Numbered from the stretch's first letter, positions 32,405 to 44,951 are shown. The stretch is DNA of 64,000 nucleotides from Artemisia argyi (GCA_030686995.1 CM060686.1:70956319-71020318), one strand, 5' to 3'. Notes: generated by a model from the sequence alone, not told the origin. Numbers and translations are program-made.

Positions 32405-35400
32405 TCAGCAGGTTTTCTCAGGATGCTCCTCAATCATAGCCTTAAGGTCCTGACAGAACCTTTGGTTTTCAGCACACCTTATAGGAGAATCTAACATCAG
32501 GTATACTAACATTGCCTTGACCCCTGCCCTATCCATATCAGACCATCTTTGGAACCCAGGGTTTCCATACTCATCCATAAAGCATAGACCTCTTTCAGGG
32601 TGTTCAAGCACAACGTTGTTCACGAAGGTGATTCCTTCAGGAACGGACCTATCACAATCCAATCCTGGGACCTTGATCTCAGGCTCGGATTCAATGTGCT
32701 TCCTCTTTCTCCTTGTGGCTTTTGATGAAGCAGTTCCTGTTGTTGAAGCAGGAAGAAGGGAGGGAATGTTGAGGGCTTCAGGCATTGCACTCAGTCTGTC
32801 ATATCTTTCCTTCAGTGACTTGAGAAGGTCAGGTACCACGACATTGTTTTTCTTGGCAATGATGGGACGGAGCTCATCAAGTTCAGTAATCCTAAAGTCA
32901 GCAAATCTGAATGGGTTATGAGTGTCAATAATTCTTTTATCAGCCCCCCTAAAGACCATGACCATTGCGGGTTTGGTGTTTCTGTGGATTTGAATGTCAG
33001 TGATGGTTTCAGGTTTCAGCCTTTCCTTCATCACCCAATGATACCTTTCGATCTTGTTCTTCCTTATTTGAGCGTCCTTCCTGAGCTTGTTTTCCCTTTC
33101 CCTCTTAAGAGCATTCATTTCTTCTTCCTGAGCCTTTTTAAAGGCTGCACCAGCTTGCTCATATGCTAATGCTTCAGTATCCAGACCAATCTTTTCAGCT
33201 TCCTCATGAACAACCTGTATCAGTTCAGGCTTGCTCATTCTCTCTTTTTCAACTACCTTTGCCATGTACTCAACTCTTTCCATATGGGCTTGTATTTGGT
33301 CATTTGTGAGTTGATATACTTTTCCATTGATTTCATACGGGACCCTGATGGGTTCATCAGGATCTGTTCTGACAATTGTGGAGGCAGGTTCGAGCACTGT
33401 TTCAGGTTCAGAGGTGGTGGCAATCATTTTTCCTCTGTCCTGTATGAGAGTAGAGGAGGCTGGTTCTTCTTGTGGAGGAACTTTGGTGATTGGTGTGGCT
33501 TCAGTGACATGCTCTCCCTCAGTGTGAGAGGGCTGTCCAGCTTCTTGTTCATCAGTAATAGGGGTTTCAGGAACATTCTCCCCCTCAACATTTGCCGGAG
33601 CTGCAGTGATGGCAAGTGTTGGAGTTACTGAAGATGAATAGAGGTACCCTTGAAGACTTGAAACATTTCCGTCATCATTGACTTGATCTCCGCAGTATCC
33701 TGATGGATGATAGATACCTTGGAGTCAAGTGCAGCCTGAGAGCTTTCAAGGGCAGTCATTCTGGATCCCATTGTCCATGCCAGAGAAGTGGACTTCATGG
33801 ATTGAGCTGTCACTGATGCTTCCAACTAAGTGAAGGAAGATTTGAGAGACTCCACCGTGGAGCTGAGATTCTGAACACTGGAACCCTTTATTATGCCAAG
33901 TAACTCAGTGAGAGCCACCGTGTTTACCTGGTACGTCTCAGACGCCTGAAGTAGTTTCTTGTTGAGCTCAGGATCATCCTTGACTGATTCTTGAACCGAC
34001 TTAACCCCATTAGTCAGCTCTTTAAGGGATTCCAAAAATGAGTTGATGTGAGAAGCCATTTGTGTCAGGGAGTAGGTGACATTAGAATTTTGCTCCCTGA
34101 CATCATCGTTGTATTCTTCAACAGCATCTTTGAGGAGGTGATAGTGGACTGCTTGCTCAGTATGCATGTGAAACACCTCTTCAGTGACCCCCCCTGTACA
34201 AAACATTGGTCATTTTCTTGATGAATTTTGTGAAGGCTTTTTTAGTGAGAGGAGCTTGATCGTCTCCTGAGGTTTCCAGCTCGGAATGTGTTTCAGCTTC
34301 TGCATGGTTAGAGGCTTGAGGAGACTGATTGAAAGGTTCAGGGACTGTCTCCTTAACCTCCATATCATCTCCGGCCGTGAAGACTTCCTCATCACTGTTG
34401 TATTCATCATCTGAAAATAAGACAGCCTGAGCATCTGCCAGGGAGGTTATCTGCAACTGGAGGTTATCCGGCTCCTCTTCATAAGAAGATTTGCCTTCGT
34501 TTTGGCCAGGCCCTGACCCCTCAAATCCGGTAGATTGGGTTTTATCTACCTGGTCTTCAAGGCCAGTTCCCAAGTTATGCGCACCTCCGGGAGTGGTTAT
34601 GGGTTCCATATCAGCGGGTGGTTTATATCCCTCTGAATCTTTGTCCCCCGTGACCCCTTCAGACACTGGTGGGTATTTCTCTGTGTCATCCTGAGGAGTC
34701 GTGAATGTTGTCTCCCTATCAGCGGGTTGTTTGTTTCCCTCTGAGTCTTTGGGATTAGTTTTTGTGCCCTCGGACAAAAGCGTTGTTTTGCGAATGTCCT
34801 CATCAGGCACCTGAGTGGTTATGTCCCCCTTTCTAACAGGCTTGTTCTGGCCTGTCGAAGATTTAGAGACGTGAACTCCCTGATGCTTGGGTTGTGATTG
34901 ACCCGAGCGTTTAGTGGGATGTGATTGTTTGTGGACCCCCTTCTCAGTGGAGTAGTGCTGCCCCATCGAGGATTTAGGATCCCTTACTCCCTGAGACTCT
35001 GGTTGTGATTTGCCAGAACCTTTAGCAGGATGTGAAGGTTTGGTTAGTTCCGACTCCACTGTCTTGTTTATGACAGTAGAGTCTTTGGGAACGGGTATGC
35101 CCGAGGACACTGAGTGTGATGTCTTAGTGCCCTCCGTTGGCTTTTGTTGCAGGCCTAGTGACTGGGTTATTATTCTCATGGTGTCAGCAGTCAAGGGCGG
35201 TTGTAGTTGCCCCCTTATGGTAGGCTTGGGATCAGAGGTCTCAGTGTCAAGTGACTTGGGTTGAGCCACCTTCCTGGACCCCTGTCCCTTCTTCCTCTTT
35301 ACCTTCTTGGTGGGAGAGGGGACTGGTGAAACTTTATTGTCACCCTGGATAGCAGAACGCATATACATTGTCAGGGTGACAGGTGTAACCTCAAGAGGGT

Positions 35401-36190
35401 CACGAGAGTAATTTGCCTTGTGTAGGACATCAGGCTCAAAACCTGCTATGTCAGGCTTAACATACTCAGACCCAAGCAAGTCTTGTAGGGCACAGGAAAC
35501 GAATCTAGGGTATGACATGTGTTTTTGCCTAGACTTCCCCCCTAACTTTGCTATGAGGTTCCTAAAGATTATTTCTCCAAGGTCAATCATTTTACCCTCA
35601 ATAAGACAGAACACTATCATTGCCTGAGTAGTGTTCAATTGCTCAGTAGATGATTTATTTCCCCAGAGAACCTGAATGACAAAAGTCATTAGAATCCTCC
35701 AGGGAGCTGGGAACCAGGTCTTTATTATAGGGGCTTTGGATAAGAGGGACCCTGGTGTCACCTCAGGGTGATTTTTGTCATAGTGCCCCAGTTCCAGTAA
35801 GACCTCCTTCACCTCTTTCTCAGAGGGTTGGGCAGTGAAGGTCGTGGTGTAGTCAAGGCATGTGGCATTGACAAAAGTTTTATAGTCAAGAGTTAGGGAC
35901 TTGGTTCCATTCTTGACTGTAAACTTTATTTTGGCCTCTTTTGGCGTATCAAGGTTTTCAACCACCGCTGTGCATCAAAATTCCCTCAAATAGTCATGAT
36001 AGATGACTGAGGGGGTTTTTGTGAATGAGGTGGTCAGAAAGCAGTTCTGAAGGAACTTCACCACCTCCCTGTATTCAGGGTACCCTTCAGGGTAGGCAAA
36101 GTTCCCCACCACATTGTTCTTGGTAAGGTCTACGCTTTCCATTTGGTAATCCACATTGGGTGCGTATTTTATGGCCTTAGAAGAAGCCAT
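32405..36190 (-). pseudogene. B third ORF (Sirevirus post-pol ORF), broken
   Basis: It starts MASSKAIKYAPNVDYQMESV at 36190. A TGA at about 35972 replaces Trp in a YLREF-W-CTA context, then 594 open codons follow (35965-34181): a conserved-looking N-terminal domain (FPAPWRILMTFVIQVLWGN, HMSYPRFVSCALQDLLGSE), a basic patch KKVKRKKGQGSRK, and a long Ser/Thr/Pro/Glu-rich region. A frameshift at a 7-C run (about 34188-34194) leads to a helical stretch, a TAG near 33826, another frameshift near 33640, and a final 340 codons (33427-32405) with long Lys/Glu helices (KAQEEEMNALKRERENKLRK). This family is common after pol in daisy-family Sireviruses as I recall. Function unknown; often called env-like by position only. 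Confidence 0.8.
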
Positions 36191-36823
36191 TTGAGTTAGA
36201 TAAAAGCCTGTCTTTTTTTTGAAAAATAGGTATCAGTGAGGGAAACACACGCAGTTTTGAAAACGATTTGCAAGAGTTTTGTTATGATTTTTTTTTTTAA
36301 AAATGTGTGTGTTTTTCCCTTTTTTTGTGTGGGGTTATTTATAGGGTGGGAATTAGGGTAGTGATGTTGCGGATACCAAAGGTTTAATTTATTTAACCGA
36401 AACGGCATAATAATGTTGGTTTGATATCCACATTAAATATCACGATTCCCATTACCCTATTTTCTCTCACATCGTGGGTGAACAGTTGTGCGCCTCTGCA
36501 AATAATGCACTTTTGCAGAGAAAAGATCATCACAATTTTTATGTGTGAGGGAGCATTTAATGCTCAGTGGTGTTTGGTGAGAGTGATGTGGGGGCCCAAG
36601 GAGTGGATGCCAGTTGTGTAAGTGACATATATTCCTATATTTAATAGGATTCAGTTACCTACCTGGGACATTAACTAACTAGATACTTAGAGCATTTAGT
36701 TAGGGTATTCAATGCCATTTTTCATCCTGAGCCCCCTGAATGAATTTTCGTTCAAACAAAAAGTTTTTAGGAAGGGTGTGATCAGGGACTTAGAGAATTT
36801 ACATCAGGTTGGAACACTTTTGA
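36191..36823 (-). other. B spacer between pol and third ORF
   Basis: About 630 bases with short T/A runs, a TTTATAGGG-type word near 36338, and no credible gene. Confidence 0.55.
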
Positions 36824-38470
36824 TTAGTTTCCTGATTCTATATCCAACATGCCCAGTTCAGCTTTCAATCTTGTGAAAGTGGGTTCATCCAAAGGTTTAG
36901 TGAAGATATCAGCTAGCTGATATTCAGTGGGGATGAAATGTAGTTCAATTTCTCCATTAGAGATGTAGTCCCTGATGAAGTGGTATCTGATGTCAATGTG
37001 TTTGGTTCTTTGATGAAGTACTGGATTGTTTGAGATGGCTATGGCACTTGTATTATCACAAAAGATAGGTACCATCTTATACTGAATGCCATAGTCACTT
37101 AGTTGGCTCTTCATCCATTGTACATTTGCACAACATCCTGCAGCAGCCATATATTCAGCTTCAGCTGAGGACATGGCCACTGACTGTTGTTTCTTTGTAC
37201 TCCAACACACAAGTTTACCACCAAGAAATTGGCAGGATCTTGAAGTACTTTTCCTATCCATGTTACATCCTGCATAGTCAGAGTCAGTGTACCCTTTGAG
37301 ATCAAATCCTGAACATTTTGGGTAATACAAACCAAGGTTTGGAGTACCCTTTAGGTACCTGATGATTCTCTTGACAGCAGTGAGATGTGATTCTTTAAGG
37401 TCAGCCTGGTATCTTGCACACAAGCAGACTGAGAATTGGATATCAGGCCTTGAGACAAGTAAGTACATCAGAGAGCCAATCATTCCTCTGTATTGGGTTT
37501 GATTCATTGGTTTTCCAGTGAGATCAGGACCAAGGTTGTTTGGAGGAACCATAGGAGTTTTTACTGAAGAGCAGTCAGTGAGCTCATACTTCTTCAGTAG
37601 GTTCCTGAGGTATTTTTCTTGGCAAATGGATATTCCTTTTTCAGTTTGTTTAATTTGGAGTCCATGAAAGTATGTGAGTTCATCCATCATGCTCATTTCA
37701 AACTTTGTGGTCATCAGTTTCTCAAACTGTTTGCAAACTTTGTAACTTGTTGAGCCAAAGATGATGTCATCAACATATACTTGGACAAGAATGACATCAT
37801 CCTTTGTTCTGTAGATGAACATTGTGTTGTCAATCTTTCCTCTGACAAATTTGTTTTGGATCAGGAAGGCTGAAAGAGTTTCATACCATGCCCTGGGTGC
37901 TTGTTTCAGTCCATAAAGGGCTTTGTTAAGCTTGTAGACATGGTTAGGGTATTCACTACTTTCGAAACCAGGAGGCTGTTGCACATAAACATCTTCTTTG
38001 ATGTTACCATTCAGGAATGCACTTTTAACATCCATTTGGTAAACTTTAAAGTTCATGTAAGTTGCATAGGCAACGAAGATCCTGATGGCTTCCATTCTAG
38101 CAATAGGTGCAAAGGTTTCCTCATAGTCTATGCCTTCCTATTGATTGTATCCTTTGGCAACCAGTCTTGCTTTGTTTTTGATGATTGTGCCATTCTCATC
38201 AGTCTTGTTTTTAAAGACCCATTTCATATCAATGATTAAAACACCCTGGGGGCATTCAACAAGGGTCACGACATCATTTCTGTCAAATTGTTCCAATTCA
38301 TCACTCATGGCCTGAACCCAACTTTCATAAGTCAGGGCTTCTTTGACATTTTTAGGCTCAATCTCTGAGAGATAATCCGCATAAAGACATATGTTGGCAG
38401 TGGCAGCCTTGAGTTTAGCAGCCTTGCTTCTTGTGAGCATGCCTTCAGTGGGTTCACCAATGATGTTCAC
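36824..38470 (-). pseudogene. B reverse transcriptase and RNase H
   Basis: The N-terminal part (38470-38138) includes MLTRSKAAKL, ALTYESWVQAMSDELEQF, MKWVFKNKTDENG and ARLVAKGYNQ, then a TAG where a second Gln is expected. The remaining 423 codons are open: [30 protein letters not shown] (active site intact, about 37755), [16 protein letters not shown], RNase H words [25 protein letters not shown] and [10 protein letters not shown], ending at a stop at 36824. Apart from the one stop, the polymerase looks undamaged. Confidence 0.93.
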
Positions 38471-38503
38471 AAGCTCAATGATTTTGGATCTAGTCCAGCT
38501 ATC

Positions 38504-39723
38504 CTAAGGTTTGGGATAAGAATTTGAGCTTGAAGGAGCCTGATTAGGTTCAGACTCAGGAACATGAGGTAACTCATCATTATGAGCTTCAGTGACTACT
38601 GTAGGAACAATTTGTTTTGAGGGTTCCTGAACAATTTGTTCAGTGGTGTCAGTCTCATTTGAGACAGGCTGAGTTTCAATGAACTCACTGATAGGTGGTT
38701 GGGGTAGGTTGTGAGGGATGATGTAATAGGAGACGTCAGCATCAGCTTGGTATTGGGTTGAGGGATTGTTCTCAGGATGATACTCATCAGGAGGATACCT
38801 TGATGAGTCATCAATACCAATTTCTTCTACTGAGGAATTTGAGAACCTGATGGATTCAGTGCTCTCATCAACAGTAATGTGATAAGTTTCCTCAGTTTGT
38901 TTTCTCCTTGTGTTGAACACCCTGAAGGCTTTAGAAACCAGGGAATATCCCAGGAAGTATCCATCATCAGCTTTGGCATCAAATTTACCCAAGTGATCCT
39001 TGTGATTATGTATAAACACAGGACACCCAAATACATGAAAGTAGCTGATGTCAGGAATCCTTCCTTTGAATATCTCATAAGGAGTCTTGTTATGCCTTTT
39101 CACAATGATTGACCTATTTTGAGTGTAGCAGGCTGTTTTAACTGCCTCAGTCCAAAAATGTTTTGAGAGGACTGAGCCATTTAACATTGTTCTTGCTGCC
39201 TCAATGAGTGTTCTATTTCTCCTTCCAGCTACTCCATTTTGTTCAGGAGTATAGGGAGAAGTGAAATTTTGTGAAATTCCTTTCTCATCACAAAAACATT
39301 CAAGGTCTTGGTTTTTGAATTCAGTGCCATTATCAGACCTGATCTGTTTAACTTTGACATCATTTTGATTTTCAATGTTCCTGACAAATGACATGATGGT
39401 ATCATCTGCCTGACTCTTCTTGGTCAGGAAGTAAACCCAAGTATATCTTGAGTATTCATCCACAATGACCAGAGTATACTTCTCATGGTGAATGGACATT
39501 GGACTGACAGGTCCAAAAAGGTCCATATGAAGAAGATGTAGGCAGCTTTTGATGGAAAAGGTTTGTTTGGTTTTGAATGAAGCCCTGTGGTTTTTTCCTT
39601 TTTCACAAGCAGAACAAGGCTTGTCTTTGGTATACACCAGGGATGGAAGGCCCAGAACTTTGTTCTGTTTGGCCAAGTTGTTGATACTCTTGAAGTTGAG
39701 ATGAGAGAGTCTCCTATGCCATA
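38504..39723 (-). pseudogene. B integrase with catalytic Glu changed to Gly
   Basis: The HHCC region (LWHRRLSHLNF, then CSACEKGK) is followed by LHMDLFGPVSP (first Asp), IRSDNGTEF (second Asp) and TPEQNGVAGRRNRTL. Copia integrases normally read NGVAERKNR here, with Glu as the third member of the D,D-35-E triad. This copy has GGA at 39224-39226, exactly 35 residues after the second Asp, so Gly. The C-terminal GKFDAKADDGYFLGYS (GKGY) region is normal. A stop near 39724 separates it from protease and one near 38502 from the polymerase. Confidence 0.92.
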
Positions 39724-39724
39724 G

Positions 39725-40384
39725 CTAGTTGATTGTCTCACTTGCCTTTGAGAATAGACAAGTCCCATTCTGAGTCAGGGATGACATGTCAAGGACATAT
39801 ACATCATCCCTCCTAGGGGCAATCAACACAACTTCCTTATTGGCATTAAAGATGGTCCCTCTCTTGTCATCAAACTGAACTATGTATTTGGCATCACATA
39901 GTTGGGAAACACTTATCAGGTTGTACTTGAGGCCATTAACATAAGCTATTCTTGTAAAAACTATACCATTGCAGTTTACAGAACCATAACCTTCAGTGGG
40001 AGCTGATGAGTTATCACCAAATACTACTTTGGGTCCTGGTTCTTCCACATATTTGTGCAGAAAGCTTTTCACACCAGTCATACTTCTGGAGCATCCACTG
40101 TCTAGATGCCAAGTAGGATCCTTGATGTGTTTCTGCACAAACAGTAAACTGGGTTAGTTTTTCTTGTTGACCCACTTTCTAGTGGGCTTGGTCCTCAGGG
40201 ACTTTTTGAACTCAGATAGTGAATCATGGTCTGAAGTTGTGTGACCTGAGCTTCCACATGTTTTACATTTTATGGAGGTTGATGCCTCAGGTGACTGAGA
40301 AGTGTTGGTTTGGTTTTTCCTTCTGGACTGAATCACTTTGTCATGTCCCCTGGTTTCATGGGAGGGATCTCCATAGATGTCACA
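39725..40384 (-). pseudogene. B aspartic protease region
   Basis: WHLDSGCSRSMTG near 40090-40110 holds the active-site Asp-Ser-Gly. GLKYNLISVSQLCD and YVLDMSSL follow as in copia proteases. Upstream, CKTCGSSGHTTSDH is a Cys/His motif. Stops at about 40151 and 40382 break the joint frame with gag. Confidence 0.9.
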
Positions 40385-42238
40385 TCAATCTTTCATCATA
40401 CAATCATCAGGAAGATGATCATTGAAACCATAGTGAGGACATGGTGAGAAAGGCTTGGCCTTCAGTCTTTGTTTGGAAGGTGTGGCATACTGATAGCCTT
40501 GGTTTTTGTATAGACCTCTTGCTTTTAAAGAGGCAGTGTAGGAAATGTGATCACAAGTTCTGTGGTCCTCTTGTTTGCATATCATACAAAACATGACTCT
40601 GTTGCATTTATCAGTGCTGTGATTTGGATAATTGCATAGCTCACATCTCCCTGAGGGTCTGGGTGTGGTCTTTGGTTTGGAAGAACCTGAGGATACTGAG
40701 GGCTTTGTTGATTTTGAGTCAGAGTTTTTCTCAGTAGACTTAATTTTCTCACTCAGCATCCTGACAAGTTCAGCAAGCTGATCAACCTTTGAATCAGTGC
40801 TTTCAAGCTTCACTTCAGTGGTTACTGAAGGTTTTTGGTGTTCAGTTGGTGCAGGAGTAGGTCTTTTCAGAATAGTCCTTCCTAACCCTGATTTCTCTTT
40901 AGGAGAATGTGGTTGATAGACTAATGGTGCAAGATCAGTATTGGGTTCTGCTCCCTGAAGTTGTTTCAGTGGAGGGAGTGGTGAATCAGACTTAGACTCA
41001 GTGATGGACTCAGTAGGACTAAGTTCATCAGTGACTCCTAGCAGCTCCTTGATAGCCTGACTTTCAGGCTCCAGGATTCTTCCAGTATTAAAATTTGGCA
41101 TTATACTCTCAGGATTGTTTCTTTCAATCCAATCACTGGGTTTGGGAGCAAGTTCTTTGCTAGAGAGTATGTTTGTTGACAGAAAAGTTGTTGAATGGCT
41201 GCTCTCCTCAGAAACTTCAGTGAGTTGATCATCACCCAAACCAGTCTTTTTGGAGCTGGGTGAGAGACTCAGAGTTTCATAAAGTTTGGGGTTTTTTTGA
41301 GTCCATTTCCAAATAGTTTCCTTTTCTTTCTTAAGTTCTTCCTGAAGAGCTTGATTTTGTTTTACTAGTTCAGAGTTTTGAATTTGAAGTGTAACACTTT
41401 CAAGCTTGGCTTGTTTTAAAGCAAGTAGTTCATCTCTACTATGATTTAATTCAAAACTTAGTTTGTTAAATTTTGAAAACAAGTTCAGTCTTTGCTCTTC
41501 AACATACTTAAGATCAACATTAATATAATCTAAGTAAGATTTCCAATCATCATCATCATCCATAGAAAGTAAAAGATTTACCTTCCTCATAGTGATGTTG
41601 ACCCATTCACCATTTCTTGCATGACTCTTCCCCACAGCAAGCTTGTTGTCATCTGATAGAGCCATCAGGGCACTGATGTGAACTTCATCATCATCAGAGG
41701 ACACTTCAACCTCATCCCAGTCATAAGTTTCAGCAACAAGCCCTTTGTTCTCGGCTTGAGAAGGCTTTGGAGCCTGAGGAGGCTGAGAGACTGTTGAGGA
41801 TGATTCAAAAAGGGCAAGTTTAGCTTTTGCCTTTCTATACTTGGCTTCAAAGTCAATTTGAGGGACTTTTTCGAATCTCTGACTAGACTGAAGCATTTTT
41901 GGTTGAAATTTGCTGGGGCCTGAAAAAGAGTTATTTCCTGAAAATTTGAAGGATGGTTCTGAGGTGGTTTTTGAAAAACAATCTTTAGCAAAATGTCCCA
42001 TTTTACCACATTTGAAACATTCAGTATTATCATTTGCTTTTGAAGGGAATTTGTTTTTCTTAAAAAACCTTTTTGAATTAGCAAGCAGTGCTCTTTCATG
42101 AAATTCAATTTGAAGATCATTCAGGTACTCCTCACTGGTTCTTTGGTCAACCTCATCATTAGAACCATCCTGAAAATCCTGCACAACACCTTTAGAATAG
42201 AAAGCAGTTGATATGGGTGAAATTGTCAAGGCCTTTTT
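40385..42238 (-). pseudogene. B gag, C-terminal part with zinc knuckle
   Basis: 614 open codons. CFKCGKMGHFAKDC near 41990-42030 is a standard CCHC knuckle. Then come an acidic stretch, a long coiled-coil-like segment (EEQRLNLFSKFNKLSFELNH, LQEELKKEKE), a Ser/Thr/Pro-rich linker, and two further Cys-rich motifs (CELCNYPNHSTDKC and CMICKQEDHRTC). Long Sirevirus gags with such extensions are usual. Confidence 0.88.
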
Positions 42239-42241
42239 GGT

Positions 42242-42922
42242 CTACTGAGCTTTACCAGGGTATCTCCTGGTGATAAGGTTGTCCTCATAGACAAACTTCC
42301 CATAGATGGCAGGGAGCTCAAGGTTTTGAATGTGGTTTGCATTTCTCAATCCCTGAGAGAAGTTTAACCACTTCTCAGGGAGACTGTTGACAAAACCAAC
42401 ATTGATCTCATGTTTTGACAGTATAACACCATCATTTGTCAGCTCATTCAGGAGGGTCTTATACCGAGTATAAGTCTCAGAGAGACTTTCAGAATCCTTG
42501 GCCCTGAAGGTATTGAATTCAAGCTTCAGGTCCATGATTCTATTCTCTTTGGTATCAGAAGGCCCTTCATAGCTATGAACCAGGTCAGTCCATGTCTGCT
42601 GAGCAGTGGGACAGTTGATCACTGATTCCATTATATCATCAGGAAGGCATGATATAATGATGCTTTTCAGGCGCTGGTCTTGACTGACCACCCTCCTTTC
42701 ATCTGGGGTCCACTGAGCTTCAGGTTTAATTAAACCTTGGGCAGTTGTTGGGACATATGGACCATCATTAATCAACTTAATGTAATATGGTTCCATCCCA
42801 GTTAAGTAGCAAAGCATTCGCTTTTTCCACTTATTAAATTTGCCAACTTCTAGTCGAGGGGCAGTTGCTGAATAACTTCCACCCTTTTTGTCGACAAGTT
42901 GGGGAACATCTATGTCAGTCAT
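42242..42922 (-). pseudogene. B gag, N-terminal domain
   Basis: MTDIDVPQLVDKKGGSYSAT opens a 226-codon frame. FNKWKKRMLCYLTGMEPYY, VSQDQRLKSIIISCLPDDI, TAQQTWTDLVHSYEG and MDLKLEFNTF are copia gag (UBN2-type) words. It ends at a TAG (about 42239), probably from CAG, after which the same protein continues (TKKALTISPIS). Confidence 0.9.
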
Positions 42923-42994
42923 AGTGGGATCTTGATTTTAAAAACTTGAGCACTCTTAAGTTTTGAAAACAGGTTTAAGTTTTACAAATCAGAG

Positions 42995-43006
42995 GCTCTG
43001 ATACCA
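42995..43006 (-). other. B primer binding site
   Basis: TGGTATCAGAGC on the element strand, two bases inside the 5' LTR; a perfect 12-base complement of initiator methionyl-tRNA as used by copia elements. Confidence 0.93.
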
Positions 43007-43008
43007 CT

Positions 43009-43892
43009 TGTTGGTCCCTTTTACTTGGTTAACTATAACTACAAAGCTAAAGTAACCAAGTTCTATGACATTAAACAAAGATATATAAAAAGTTTAACAA
43101 TAAAGAAACGTAAACATAAGAGACAATATTTTCCAATGTTTAATTCTTTATTAGAAGTTAATCAAAAAGAATCGTACCCAAGTGTTTGTGGAATAACACT
43201 TGGGATTGAAAACGACAAGTATGGTATAGACTCCTCACTAAACTCAAATCAATGTTGAGTAACAACTTTCAGGACCCACTGAGCTATCTCAGGGGTTATG
43301 TTGTTAATTGGAGGAGTAAAAGTGATTTGTGAATGCTTTGCATTAATTGCACAAACTTGTTAACTTTTACTCCTCTCTTATGCTTCCTATTTATACACAA
43401 GTATAGAACAACTAGTTATACATTGGACATAAAGCTTCCTTAACAATATCTTGAAAGATATTATTCTTCTGGCAAGGAACCTTTATTGAGTTAAGTCCAA
43501 AAGGCACTTTCTGATGACAGACTGGTTTTAACCATTTTGGGAAAGTTTGACATTAAAGTGATAAAGCACTTTAATAATGCAGCTCAGACTTTCCCGCCCA
43601 GTCCCGCTAAAACTTCAGGCTTCAGGTCATCAGTACCATGGTAGTTGTTGAGGAGTATTGGGGTTCAGTGAGTTATTGTCATCCTCACTGAACCCATCAC
43701 CTTCTTCTTGGCTTAGATCATACTTCACTGAGTTCCGCCTCACTGAATGGAGAACCTTTCTTCTTAGGCTCGGTCTTAGCATCCTGAAGGTGACTCACTA
43801 AGTTACTGTTCACTCAGTGACTTGCTTACACTTAGGGGATTTTACGTTCAAATCCTTGTTAGAGAAAGATTGGGGAATTCAGTGACCCAACA
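43009..43892 (-). repeat. B 5' LTR
   Basis: Begins TGTTGGTCCC and ends GTGACCCAACA. The minus-strand TATA box GTATAAATAGG is near 43386-43396. The CACTGAGT/CAGTGAG cluster at 43660-43830 lies upstream of it in element orientation and includes the inverted pair GGTTCAGTGAG/CTCACTGAACC. Confidence 0.95.
43660..43830 (-). promoter_or_regulatory. TCACTGA/TCAGTGA word cluster in B LTR
   Basis: About eight CAGTGA or TCACTG words in both orientations within 170 bases, upstream of the TATA box. The same cluster is present in the 3' LTR (31930-32110). Confidence 0.7.
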
Positions 43893-43897
43893 TATAA

Positions 43898-44951
43898 TCT
43901 CCAGGAAATCTGCAAACATCATTTCACAAGCATTATATCTTATTTTGTTTTCTAGGATTTAGTAATATATGTAGATTGCCGCCGATTTTATGCGAGGGTG
44001 CCTTGTCTGTTTTCTCAGGATTTACAGGTTATGTAGGACAAGAAGATGATTTATTTTTCTGGAAGGGAAGCTTTGATTGTTCATTTTCTTGGAGGAAGAT
44101 TTAACCTGGCCACCTTATTATCCATACCGAGCGAATCAGGGGAGTATTTGATTTCATTCTTTTTACTTATTTCACTTTTACATTCTTTACTTGAACATTG
44201 GGGACAATGTTCATCTTAAGTGTAAGAGGAGGGTAAAATGATGATACCTTACAGATACACTTTCGCTTGAGTTTGTTTATTTGATAGTAGATGTGTAATA
44301 AAACTTTGAGAAATACTTGTTAGTGCAATTTTAGCGCCAAATTTAAAATTTTTTACAACATTTAGGAGTGAAACTTTAGCCATAGCAAGCGTCTCATGGA
44401 TAGGAGATTGTATGACTAGCACATAACCGTGTCATTCAGAAAAATTTTCCACCCAAATATGTGAGGTTCGCCTTTAGATTTGATAGGAAAAGCATTTACT
44501 ATTAGTGCTTATGAGTGTACCGGTAGCATTTAGATTCTAGAACTTGTGTTAGTGATGCATCCCGAGACCGCTAGTGAGACTACATTCGTGTAGTAGGATT
44601 TACTACATGATAAGAGGCATTAGGATCACCCTTGTGTTAAACCCGTATTATAATTACTTGACCATTTAGGTCATATAACTTGGCTAGTTAAGTCAACTAA
44701 TTTTTCCCACACCTTAGCGTTGTACTCATTTTTAGTACACGAAACACCTAGTACACCCCTCCAAGCCTATCTTTTCATTTCTAACTTTAAGCATTTTACT
44801 TAAAGGAAGAATTTGTTACACCCCACTTAAATGTACACCCAAATCGCCTTAGCCTTCCGTGTATGCACTCATTTTTAGTGCATTATTGTTATGTGTTAAA
44901 CCCTAAGTCGAGTCATATCCTTGTACATATTGTTTTGGGATGATTGGGACT
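43898..44951 (+). other. E 3' untranslated region, part 2
   Basis: It contains ACATTGGGGACAATGTTCATC (about 44191-44211) and TTAAGTGTAAGAGGAGGG, typical pre-LTR text of Athila-like elements. Two stem-loops share the loop CATTTTT: arms TGTACT/AGTACA at 44721-44739 and ATGCACT/AGTGCAT at 44863-44883. It ends at GGACT, the D target site. Confidence 0.75.

Larger units (their letters stand above)
31279..43892 (-). mobile_element. Element B: near full-length Sirevirus-type Ty1/copia element, defective
   Basis: LTRs 31279-32162 and 43009-43892 (884 bp each, about 22 mismatches by eye), TATAA on both sides, a perfect initiator-Met primer site beside the right LTR, and a purine tract beside the left one. 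On the minus strand it carries gag, protease, integrase, reverse transcriptase, RNase H and a 3.8 kb third region. All domains are present in order, but about half a dozen stops (several TAG where Gln is expected) and frameshifts break it. Confidence 0.95.
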
